64,000 nt of DNA from Phaeodactylibacter luteus (GTDB taxonomy: Bacteria > Bacteroidota > Bacteroidia > Chitinophagales > Saprospiraceae): contig NZ_VOOR01000018.1 of the NCBI RefSeq assembly GCF_007993045.1, positions 45,933-109,932 on the forward strand. Reading direction: 5' to 3'. The position numbers and the translations under genes were made by a program. A model generated the notes under the pieces. That model saw only the letters and a program-made list of their open reading frames with translations. It was not told the origin of the DNA and did no database searches. This document shows, one piece after another, positions 10,201-16,478 of this stretch; the first letter of the stretch is position 1, and the number at the start of each line of letters is the position of its first letter.

Positions 10201-11192
10201 ATCAGTATAAGTCTACCTTTATTGATTCTTTATGGGTTGAGGGGCGGCCTGTCGATACGGATTCTACCGTCTTGTCGCTGCAGCCGGGCTGGAACTGGAT
10301 CAGCTACTTGCCACAGCAAGGGCTTCCTGTGGATACTGCTTTGGCTTCCCTCTCCCCCTCCAATGGGGATGTTGTCAAAGGGCAAGGGACTTTTGCACAG
10401 TATGTAGCCGGTGTGGGCTGGGTAGGCAACCTCAACTTTATGAGCCCAACTAAAGGGTATCAGATACGCTTGCAAAATGGAGGGGCTTTGGCCTATCCAC
10501 AAAGCTTGAGTGGCGCGGGCGAAGAAGAGCTGCGCGTTCCGTACCGCTTAGCAGAGCGGCTGCCTTCTGCCTATTGGGAAGTTGATGCTTATGATTATGA
10601 GCTCAACATGAACTTGGTGGCTATTGTGCAGGGAGAAGACGGCGAGGTACTGCTCCAAGAAGGAGATGAAGTAGGTGCATTTGTCGGCGAACAACTGCGC
10701 GGTGCAGGGCCGGCCATATACATAGAGGCCCTCGGTGCTCACCTGGTGTTCCTTACGGTCTTTGCTAATGAAGAGGGAGAGCCTCTGTCTTTCCGCTATT
10801 ATGATTCAGCTGTAGGCGAGGAACGCCTATTGTCCGAAGAGCTCACCTTTATCTCCAATACGGTCTTAGGGGAAGTGGAGAGCCCGGTACTTTTGTCATT
10901 GTTACCTCCCAGCAGTAGTAACGGCTATCGGTCTAAAGGGTTGTCCTTCCGGGCTTACCCAAACCCTGCCCAAGACGTAGCCTCAATGGAGTATCATGCC
11001 CCAAGAGCAGGCGAATCATTGGTATGCCTATACGATTTACTCGGCCGGGAGGTCGGCAGACTGGAGGGTACTGCTCAGCCTGGTCTCAATGTTCTAGAGT
11101 GGCATGTACACCATTTGCCAGATGGGCTATACTTGGCTGTGCTGCGCACTGGCGGACAGCAAGCCGTACAAAAAATAGAAATCCGAAAATAA
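4299..11192 (+). CDS. Giant multidomain T9SS-secreted surface protein with two LamG-like domains
   Basis: 2297 residues with a Sec signal (MKAYPYLLYLLLLCPVLGQAQ). Order of parts by eye: an Fn3-like segment (about 90-175); a LamG/concanavalin-like domain (about 205-375, starting ALSFDGQDDFLCMSY); a second LamG-like domain (about 455-630); carboxypeptidase-regulatory-like beta segments; a Gly/Ala/Ser-rich stretch (about 1015-1260); an SbsA-type Ig-like domain (about 1567-1685, from PPQLFGTPKPADG); two PGWNW modules (about 1907-2068); and a T9SS type-A-like sorting domain (about 2210-2297, AYPNPAQD...YLAVLRTGG...IEIRK). The last ~490 residues parallel the partial protein at 1-1371. It closes the run that includes the three tail-collar genes. 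Likely a surface adhesin or matrix-binding protein; the ligand is unknown. Confidence 0.85.
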   Translation: MKAYPYLLYLLLLCPVLGQAQPETECNPLAASDIASGEASVYFGSVSNALSATRKANFTVGQPATGQAYSGTGLLSGGFWGRLLAPPIGPVVRASQGDFPDRIEIRWTMDPFSPKASGGFILRRDGSTIANLNRSSTSFIDFNVQAGEFYTYEVIGINAFGQGFPGSNVGFVNPNGVVTGRVETASQNPVKEVVVTLTPTAGYALSFDGQDDFLCMSYQDALPDTAFTATAWVKVGGAEERTGIIDLGSDLNKNWWLHAVNTPEGKGLIAGVGDGAPHEVVYLFEDAPSGWHHVAFTYASGLGMLYVDGKFAGLLQAPMLTEPARFRLGAFREEGGFFAGRLDDVRIYDRMLTQRELLLFKGITASSLADGLVAYWKFDEGTGAKIFDITANDFDTELDGPAFDTDSAPVLNGGVTDEAGLYYIEGVNYSQAQSFQAKPSKKFYDSYALEFNPAFDSEARLPAFDLPDSLFTLTLAAKPFSQQLRQTLLAHESYELEWYVEDGNYWLTTGGSPVNLGPVDTGYQVLSLLIDRVGQTVSSYIDSNQVGGSQPLQLSQDYSGGHWYIGSRPDGQHTLLGLVDEWAVFDTLLPVADLQLHAASTGGIDPGDTRLANYFGFDEGSGAEVRDAGELMTGFGQLKGIVFTPDAYRQRARPHLFSPASRIVNLNTSNTAIGEINFRDNSTVPVAGVIRYLNTDCAAPNTEIYVNGAPRIPPVKTNEEGRFIAEFEPGATVRLQPVREGQAFLPAVFETFNLQSPIAGVLFQNQTKRTVVGRVAGGLCGATIIPETGSVKVKARTLNGCYEKEITISPGNTAGTFVFDDLPPDSIEIAVSHHDIPEIKSYLQSQIGGVTLDMRFTERDTVDFVYRSSPELEFSELPQNSIGDNMLSMTQPSQLNIKVFEPYLRGETCYLDTAELVITNEIADLTEDIDTLMTAGVLIHTFKAGAPNIIESEGFRKKIEVKARRDSSSNYVAKSVEAVVLGRRPRETQFATTSPGIPMLILHDPPGDGSYAFVEEGETTCSALTFSGSIGGDASVEAVVSLGADLSVDVGIGAGISLDVDNTLDIGATFEMSYNNFTSKTAELCMTTTKTISTSDEDLVVGSNMGGDVIMGAALNLLYGITDELNYIEADSAYDLSQGIYVFPEGFATTFLYTERQIRDIVIPGLQTIGDMASVDRWNSILNTNETIRNVAAFKENISFAAGTVFEETYTSEEATSATLGGGVTTRFAISGAVGAAVAGIGGEVSTELGVTLSGGSEITDTEQSTRTVGYVLTDDDVFDNFTVDIREDKVFKVPVFDLKAGTTSCPNEPTSSFLDAQQQYSEHREEVGLSADRLAATNVNAEDAAVFTLSLENTAPSGDIGFYILALVPESNPDGAALSVNGDALLGDGQMYQIPANGTQTVTLTIERGPEAYTYENLRIALYSECEFERAVGLGIPRAGVDPRFYKELELDVYFLEPCSEVSIGSPMQNWLITPEDTNRLLITLNGYDKSDADLQLIRLQYRPTMGDGSWINIAEVPKDSLGALFEVVEWDLSPLNDGPYEIRAVTQCSGTSLPPGFSKVIKGRKETQPPQLFGTPKPADGILNLGDEISVMFTKRVNCNQIIQAAGIGSNIQNNNLGLYDTSTGELVDAVISCSEDEIVIVPNVANPFIENKTLRVRAEGIEDLFGNAMQTPIVWEFFVNRSALYWSEARISEVVTEGNTLVIEREIKNQSGLVQSFELQNIPSWAQVSPMMGSILPGGTETVTFTVRDDLIAGAYSGLLQMVTAEGSEPLTMDLRVVCPPPAWSVNPMAFSSSMNLTLALSIEGEPSSDRLDKVAAFVGGELRGTADVEFVPQLNTHLVFLTVYSNQPTGEEVTFKVWDAEECILYNSTQESFPFTAGGFVGNPTSPQALNTNVRQLKRIPLYPGWNWISYNVEVDNPAIGQVLSSVSRPEGATIKGQSAFALYFEAGNAWAGTLTALSHTQSYQYKSTFIDSLWVEGRPVDTDSTVLSLQPGWNWISYLPQQGLPVDTALASLSPSNGDVVKGQGTFAQYVAGVGWVGNLNFMSPTKGYQIRLQNGGALAYPQSLSGAGEEELRVPYRLAERLPSAYWEVDAYDYELNMNLVAIVQGEDGEVLLQEGDEVGAFVGEQLRGAGPAIYIEALGAHLVFLTVFANEEGEPLSFRYYDSAVGEERLLSEELTFISNTVLGEVESPVLLSLLPPSSSNGYRSKGLSFRAYPNPAQDVASMEYHAPRAGESLVCLYDLLGREVGRLEGTAQPGLNVLEWHVHHLPDGLYLAVLRTGGQQAVQKIEIRK

Positions 11193-11208
11193 CCATTTCC
11201 CCTTTTCC

Positions 11209-11236
11209 GGGGGTGCAACTGATTTGTACCCCCCTT
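11209..11236 (+). terminator. Hairpin terminator after the LamG T9SS gene
   Basis: GGGGGTGCAA (11209-11218) pairs with TTGTACCCCC (11224-11233), with one mismatch and a 5-nt loop, followed by CTTTTGG. It sits 17 nt after the stop at 11192 and before the next start at 11257, so it probably ends the secreted-protein operon. Confidence 0.6.
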
Positions 11237-11256
11237 TTGGTTAAAACCCTACAGCA

Positions 11257-14200
11257 ATGAAGCTCCTTTTTGACAACTTAAAGTATTTGGCCTGCCTGGC
11301 AGTTTGGGCTGTTTTGCCATCACTTGCTTATGCTCAGGCTCCGGACTGGCAGGCTCCTGCACCCGGTACTTACAATTATAGCGCAACAGTCACCGCGATC
11401 ATCTCTATAGAAGGGCAGCTGTCCAACCGTCTGGAAGATCAGGTAGCCTTTATTTCCGATGGGGAGGTCGTTGGCTTGAGCAGCCCTTTCATGATCAATG
11501 GCATTACCTATCATTTTGCTACTGTTTTCTCCCATGAGCCAATGGCCGAGATCGAGGTTTGGGTTTACAGTGATGAAGAAGATGAAGTTATCGAAGCCCT
11601 CTCTGCGCTCTCTTTTTCTCATCAAGCCGAGTTTGGCAGCCTTTTAGCTCCTTACGTAATCGATGCTTACCCCGGAGGTGATGCCCCGATTTTGCTCAAC
11701 GGCATACCTACCCGTTTCTCCTTGCAGGGGCAGGCGTTCAGCCCGTTTTCCTTGAGCCCCTACTTAGTACAACTTGATGACGACCCCGTCTCTTGGACCG
11801 CCGAGCCCAACCCTAGCCTTGAGGTAGCTTTTTCTGGCGACACCCTTTTGGTGACACCTGTGCCGGAGTTCTTTGGGACGACTTATCTGATTGTGCGCGC
11901 TACAGAGCAAACGGCCAATGCCTACACTGCTGCTACTGTTATAGAATTTAAAGTAGAGCCAGGTTTCGATGGGCCTTCCTGGGAGGAAATCCCCGGGCAA
12001 TACGCCCCTCCCGGAAGTAGCTTCATGGAGGTAGACTTGGCTGCCTATGAAACGCAGTATTCGGGCTCTTGTCTGGATTTCGCGGTAACGCCAGTATTGG
12101 ATACAGGCATGGTAACTACTCCGCCTGCCTGGGCGGCAGAAGTCAACACCGGATTGCCCCAGGAAATGTCGATCGTGGCGAGAGCTTATTTCACGCCGTC
12201 TTATATGTTCAACCAACCTGGAGACTTGTTGGTGTTCCGTTCGGCGGGTGTTGTCCGGGGGGTTGCTGCCCCTACTTTTGTCAATCAATCTGCAATGTTT
12301 TTCGCTACGGTCTACAATGAGGTGCCAGTGGATAGCCTCGAAGTACAGTTGTACAGCGCAGCTCACCAACGGGTATTTGACCTGCCGGTAAAGGTGCCCT
12401 TCAGTACCAACGGTGAGCTAGGGAGCGCTCAAGGGCCCTACCGTCTAGACTTTTCCCCATTCAATCTTGAAATAACGGCGGAGGGCATTCTTTCTGTACA
12501 ACCACAGTCCCCATTGTTTAAAGGGGCTCAGTATTACACCTTTGAGGCTGCCGATTGCGATTATCCGGCACTTTTTCAGGATACCGTGAGTACTTATATT
12601 TGTTACGATGAGGATACCGATGAAGATGGGCTCTGTGATGCATTAGACCCCTTTCCTACAGACCCTTGTGCACCTGATAATGACATGCCGCCTCTGTGGG
12701 TGCTGAATGCCGAAGGGGATACCCTGGTTAGCGGGGATACGCTTTATCTGAATACAGCCCCAGATACCTGTGGGCTGCTCCTCTCTTGGCGTACGATTTC
12801 TGCCGAGGATTGTGCGTTGCCTGTCGTCCTGGCAGAACTTTTCAGCCCAGACGCGCTCTCTACGGCTTTTTTGGAGTTGGTCAACCCGGACTCTGGCTGG
12901 TATGAATTGTCATTATATGCAGCCAGAGGATGGAATGAGCTTAGCATGAGCAGTGAAGATGAAACGGGTAACCGAACGGCTTTTGTCTATTACCTGGCTG
13001 TGGCCGATAGCACAGCACCGGTGCTTTCCTGCCACAATTATACAGCTTACCTTGACAGCGCCGGAACGTTCGCTTTAGCGCCTTTCCACCTTTTACAACA
13101 GGATGCTTACGACAACTGTAGCATAGACAGCCTATGGCTTAGCACAGATACCCTAGGCTGTAACCTTGCTGGAACTGCCCCGGCCATTACGCTCTCTGCT
13201 CTAGACCCTACGGGCAATCTCTCTTCCTGCACAGTGGAAGTAACGGTGCTGGACACGATAGCGCCAAGTTTCAGCTGTACGGATATTGCCGTAGAGGTGG
13301 GCCTGGACGGCAGCGTTCCGATTGCGGCCCCGGACATTGCCACGGATATTTCAGACAACTGCGGCATAGACAGCACCTGGCTCAGCGTGTACAGCTTCGC
13401 CTGCGGGGATGCCGGTACGAACGCAGTGATGTTCACCGCCTTAGACGTCAACGGCAACAGCGCTTCCTGCATGGTCAACGTAGAAGTTTCGGACCCTCAT
13501 TTGCCCGAGGTGAGCTGCAACAACCTGACGGTCTACCTGGATGAAGACGGCGCAGCCTCCATCGTATACGGAGATGTATTGGCGTACAGCGACAATTGCG
13601 GCACAGTGGACATCCGCCTGGAGCGGTCTGCATTCGGTTGCATGGACACCGGCGCCCCGGTCAGCCTTGGCATAGAAGTAGAAGACCCGGCGGGCAACCT
13701 CAGCAGCTGCACAGTGGAAGTGACAGTGCTGGACACGATACGTGCAGCCTTGTCGTGTACAGACGTATCAGTAGAGGTAGGCCCATCCGGGACCACCGGA
13801 GTAGGCCCTGATGATATTATCGTGTCTTTGTCAGACAACTGTGGGGTGGACTCGGTCTGGCTGGCCGGAGGCACTTTCGATTGTGCCTCAGCTGGCACCA
13901 ATGAGGTGACCGTGAGCGTTTTGGACGTGAACGGCAACCTGTCTTCTTGCACGATTGATGTTTCGGTATCCGACCCTACCGCGCCCAGTGTGACCTGCTT
14001 GGACATTGTACGCAACCTATCGCTGTCGGGCACCGCTTCTGTATCTGTTGATGACCTGCTGCTGGCTGTGTCAGACAACTGCAGCGATGTATCCCTGAGT
14101 TTGTCGCAAGAGTCGTTCGATTGTAGCGAAGCCGGGACAATAGTGCCAGTGGTGTTGTCTGCAGAGGACCCTGCGGGCAATGTGAGCAGCTGTACGGCAT

Positions 14201-15813
14201 CCGTGCAAGTGCGTGATGTCAGCCCGCCCCAGTTATTGTGCACAGATGTGACAAAGCTGGTCGGCAGCAATGGGGCCGTTTCGCTCGCTGTAGAAGATGT
14301 GGTCTTGTCTTTAGGCGACAACTGTGGGGTGGACACCATGTGGCTGAGCGAAGAGCTGTTTAACTGCAGCGATGCGGGCATCAACGAAGTGTCCTTTACG
14401 GCAATGGATGTGAACGGCAATACTTCGAGCTGCAGCGTATCCGTAGAAGTTGTCGACCCGGTATCGCCCCAGCTGTTCTGCACAGGCATCTTTCGCCAGC
14501 TAAACAACAATGGGGAGCGGACGATCACGCCTAACGAGCTGCTGCAGGGCTACACAGACAACTGTATGGGCGAGCTGCAGCTGAGCCTCTCGCAGAGCTA
14601 TTTTGATTGCAGCAATGCTGGGCAGGACATCCCCGTTGTGCTTACTGCCGAGGATGAGGCAGGCAATATCTCGAGCTGCGAGGTAGCGGTCTCCATCAGA
14701 GACACCTACGCCCCGGAAGCCGTCTGCATGCCCGCCACCGTGGAGCTGGGGCCTGATAATGGAGAAGGCTTCCTGCCTGCATTTTCGGTAGACGGAGGCA
14801 GTACCGACAACTGTGTATTGGGCATTGAGCTGGAGCTGAGCCAAGCCTACTTCACTTGTGAAGATGCCGGGGTGCAGGAAGTAGAGCTGTATGTGCGCGA
14901 TGCAAGCGGCAACGAAAGCAGCTGCACGGCTCTAGTGGAGGTCATCGTTACAGGCGAGCTGAGCGATGGCTGGCAAGGCGAGGATATCGGCGCTGGCGCA
15001 GCAGGCGGTGTCTACGCATATACCCCCTGCTCTGGCGAGGGGCTGTTCTCCGTAAGCACGCCGGGCTCACAGCCGCTGTCTTCACTGCAAGACGAACTGG
15101 GCATGATCAGCCGGGAAATGTGCGGCAATTTTGAAGCTTACGCAAGGGTAGTGGAGACCAATGGCAGCTACGGCGGCCTGATGGTGCGCGAGAGCAGTGC
15201 GCCAGATGCGCGGTACGCGGCCCTGTTCACGAACTGGTCACAGACGATGCGGTGGGAGGTGCGCACCAACCCTGGCGGCGGCCGTCAGGTGCAGTTGCGT
15301 ACAGGCTTCTCGCCCCGTGGGCTCTATTTAAGGCGTACCGGGTATTTGTTCCGTGCCTATTACCAGCCGCTCGGGAGCCTGACGTACACATTGGTCTCCC
15401 AGGCCAACCTGTTCATGCCCGATTGTGTGGAGGTGGGCATGGCTGCCTTCCGCGCAGGCGGGCAGGTGATCGGTGAGGTGACCTTCGGGGAGGTATTTTT
15501 TGAGGAAGATGCTTTCCAGCCATCTGCGCCTTGGGGCTTGCAGGGCGGAAGCCCGGGCACCGCAGGAGAGCTGAAGGCCTGGCCCAACCCCGCACGCAAC
15601 TCGGTGCAGGCATCTTGGGGCACTCCTCTGGAAAACGGTGGGCAGCTTAGGCTGCTGAGCCAGCTGGGGCAGGCCGTCCTAGAGCTGCAGCTATTGCCGG
15701 GCGAAGCAGCTGCTAGCGTACCCCTCGATGGCATTGCGCCAGGCTTGTATTACCTGAGTATAACCGGTGCCGGGGCCGCCCCGATGCGTACCGCTATCAC
15801 AGTAGTACGGTAA
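11257..15813 (+). CDS. T9SS-secreted protein with eight HYR-like cysteine repeats
   Basis: 1518 residues. The signal peptide ends LAYAQ. The N-terminal module (SATVTAIISIEGQLSNRLEDQVAFISDGEVVG) resembles part of the 2297-residue neighbour. A calcium-binding thrombospondin-3-like stretch (DEDTDEDGLCDALDPFPTD) lies near residues 449-478. Eight ~81-residue repeats follow (about 583-1233). Each has C-x...-DNC-...-C-...-GNxSSC and so could form two disulfides. Next is a concanavalin-like region (about 1245-1410, with GLMVRESSAPDARY) and a T9SS sorting domain (about 1438-1518, AWPNPARNSV...LYYLSITGAG). Probable surface protein; HYR-like repeats are usually adhesive or spacer domains. Substrate unknown. 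Confidence 0.85.
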   Translation: MKLLFDNLKYLACLAVWAVLPSLAYAQAPDWQAPAPGTYNYSATVTAIISIEGQLSNRLEDQVAFISDGEVVGLSSPFMINGITYHFATVFSHEPMAEIEVWVYSDEEDEVIEALSALSFSHQAEFGSLLAPYVIDAYPGGDAPILLNGIPTRFSLQGQAFSPFSLSPYLVQLDDDPVSWTAEPNPSLEVAFSGDTLLVTPVPEFFGTTYLIVRATEQTANAYTAATVIEFKVEPGFDGPSWEEIPGQYAPPGSSFMEVDLAAYETQYSGSCLDFAVTPVLDTGMVTTPPAWAAEVNTGLPQEMSIVARAYFTPSYMFNQPGDLLVFRSAGVVRGVAAPTFVNQSAMFFATVYNEVPVDSLEVQLYSAAHQRVFDLPVKVPFSTNGELGSAQGPYRLDFSPFNLEITAEGILSVQPQSPLFKGAQYYTFEAADCDYPALFQDTVSTYICYDEDTDEDGLCDALDPFPTDPCAPDNDMPPLWVLNAEGDTLVSGDTLYLNTAPDTCGLLLSWRTISAEDCALPVVLAELFSPDALSTAFLELVNPDSGWYELSLYAARGWNELSMSSEDETGNRTAFVYYLAVADSTAPVLSCHNYTAYLDSAGTFALAPFHLLQQDAYDNCSIDSLWLSTDTLGCNLAGTAPAITLSALDPTGNLSSCTVEVTVLDTIAPSFSCTDIAVEVGLDGSVPIAAPDIATDISDNCGIDSTWLSVYSFACGDAGTNAVMFTALDVNGNSASCMVNVEVSDPHLPEVSCNNLTVYLDEDGAASIVYGDVLAYSDNCGTVDIRLERSAFGCMDTGAPVSLGIEVEDPAGNLSSCTVEVTVLDTIRAALSCTDVSVEVGPSGTTGVGPDDIIVSLSDNCGVDSVWLAGGTFDCASAGTNEVTVSVLDVNGNLSSCTIDVSVSDPTAPSVTCLDIVRNLSLSGTASVSVDDLLLAVSDNCSDVSLSLSQESFDCSEAGTIVPVVLSAEDPAGNVSSCTASVQVRDVSPPQLLCTDVTKLVGSNGAVSLAVEDVVLSLGDNCGVDTMWLSEELFNCSDAGINEVSFTAMDVNGNTSSCSVSVEVVDPVSPQLFCTGIFRQLNNNGERTITPNELLQGYTDNCMGELQLSLSQSYFDCSNAGQDIPVVLTAEDEAGNISSCEVAVSIRDTYAPEAVCMPATVELGPDNGEGFLPAFSVDGGSTDNCVLGIELELSQAYFTCEDAGVQEVELYVRDASGNESSCTALVEVIVTGELSDGWQGEDIGAGAAGGVYAYTPCSGEGLFSVSTPGSQPLSSLQDELGMISREMCGNFEAYARVVETNGSYGGLMVRESSAPDARYAALFTNWSQTMRWEVRTNPGGGRQVQLRTGFSPRGLYLRRTGYLFRAYYQPLGSLTYTLVSQANLFMPDCVEVGMAAFRAGGQVIGEVTFGEVFFEEDAFQPSAPWGLQGGSPGTAGELKAWPNPARNSVQASWGTPLENGGQLRLLSQLGQAVLELQLLPGEAAASVPLDGIAPGLYYLSITGAGAAPMRTAITVVR

Positions 15814-15857
15814 AGGGCAAGGCAAGAGCAGGAGTTTGCATGCGGAGCGGGCAGCGC

Positions 15858-16154
15858 CTAGCCGGCCTCGCCTATAGCAGCGAGCCATGTCCGCAGCGCC
15901 TTTGATTCTTCCGGGGTCAGCTTTACTTCATCCCCCTTGGGCATCTTGGCTTTGACAAACACCTGTTTGTAGATGCTGCCGGCGTACTGTCCCATATTTT
16001 CCTGGGTGAATACCCGCCGGGGCTTGTCTTCCAAGTGGCAGGGGTTGCATTTTGCCTCGAGCACTTCGAACGCAGCCTCTGCAGGCCCGGGGCCCGGGGC
16101 TGCGCTGCTCAGTACAGTCAGGGCAACAAAAAGTGTTAAGGCAGATTTTAGCAT
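15858..16154 (-). CDS. Small periplasmic c-type cytochrome
   Basis: 98 residues from MLKSALTLFVALTVLSSAAPG. This start gives a normal signal peptide; an upstream ATG at 16187 would add 11 basic residues. One heme-attachment motif, CNPCH, lies near residue 37, and a methionine likely to be the sixth heme ligand sits in VKAKMPKGDEVKLT. The end, TPEESKALRTWLAAIGE, is the usual C-terminal helix of small cytochromes c. Expected role: periplasmic electron carrier or part of a respiratory complex; no oxidase or other partner is adjacent. Convergent with the T9SS gene ending at 15813. Confidence 0.8.
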   Translation of the reverse strand: MLKSALTLFVALTVLSSAAPGPGPAEAAFEVLEAKCNPCHLEDKPRRVFTQENMGQYAGSIYKQVFVKAKMPKGDEVKLTPEESKALRTWLAAIGEAG

Positions 16155-16231
16155 GAGTGGGATATTTCTGATAAAGCGTAAGGCCAAAATTCACCACACC
16201 TTGAAAAGGCGCAGGACAGACGGCCATTTTA

Positions 16232-16358
16232 GGGCCTGCCCCTGCATGATTTGAGGGGGCCTACCCCTGCCCGACGGCAGGGGTCGCTATGCTTCGGGGC
16301 TCGCTACCCGCTCGGCCCTACCGGGCTGGCCACCCCTTCGCAGCGCTAGTCCACAGCC
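16232..16358 (+). repeat. R130 dispersed intergenic repeat, copy a
   Basis: One of six copies in the window. Core order: GGGCCTGCCCCTGC, a short hairpin made of CTGCC...GGCAG arms, GCTATGCTNCGGGGCTCGCT, CGCTCGGCCCTA, and GCAGCGCTAG followed by 12 nt. This copy is slightly diverged (GGGGTCGCTATGC for GGTGCCGCTATGC). It lies between two minus-strand genes, cytochrome c and the S9 peptidase. No CTAGTG follows its end. Confidence 0.8.
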
Positions 16359-16423
16359 ATCATTGAATAGGCGGTGTTTGGGTTGGTGCCCCATTAAAAT
16401 TGGGCATCAGCGCTCTAAGCCAC

Positions 16424-16454
16424 AAGCACCTGTAACGGAACGTTACAGGCGCTT
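16424..16454 (-). terminator. Hairpin downstream of the S9 peptidase
   Basis: CCTGTAACG-gaa-CGTTACAGG is a perfect 9-bp stem, extended by AAGC/GCTT beyond one mismatch. It lies 25 nt past the stop of the minus-strand peptidase at 16479. No clear T tract follows it in that direction, so a terminator is the likely but not the only reading. Confidence 0.5.
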
Positions 16455-16478
16455 GAAGCATTAAGGCAATATGGGAGG

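Noticed and set aside
13006..14955. A CRISPR-like array from the regular ~243-bp periodicity
   Set aside because: The periodicity is that of protein-coding HYR-like repeats in one reading frame, with no short identical repeats and unique spacers.
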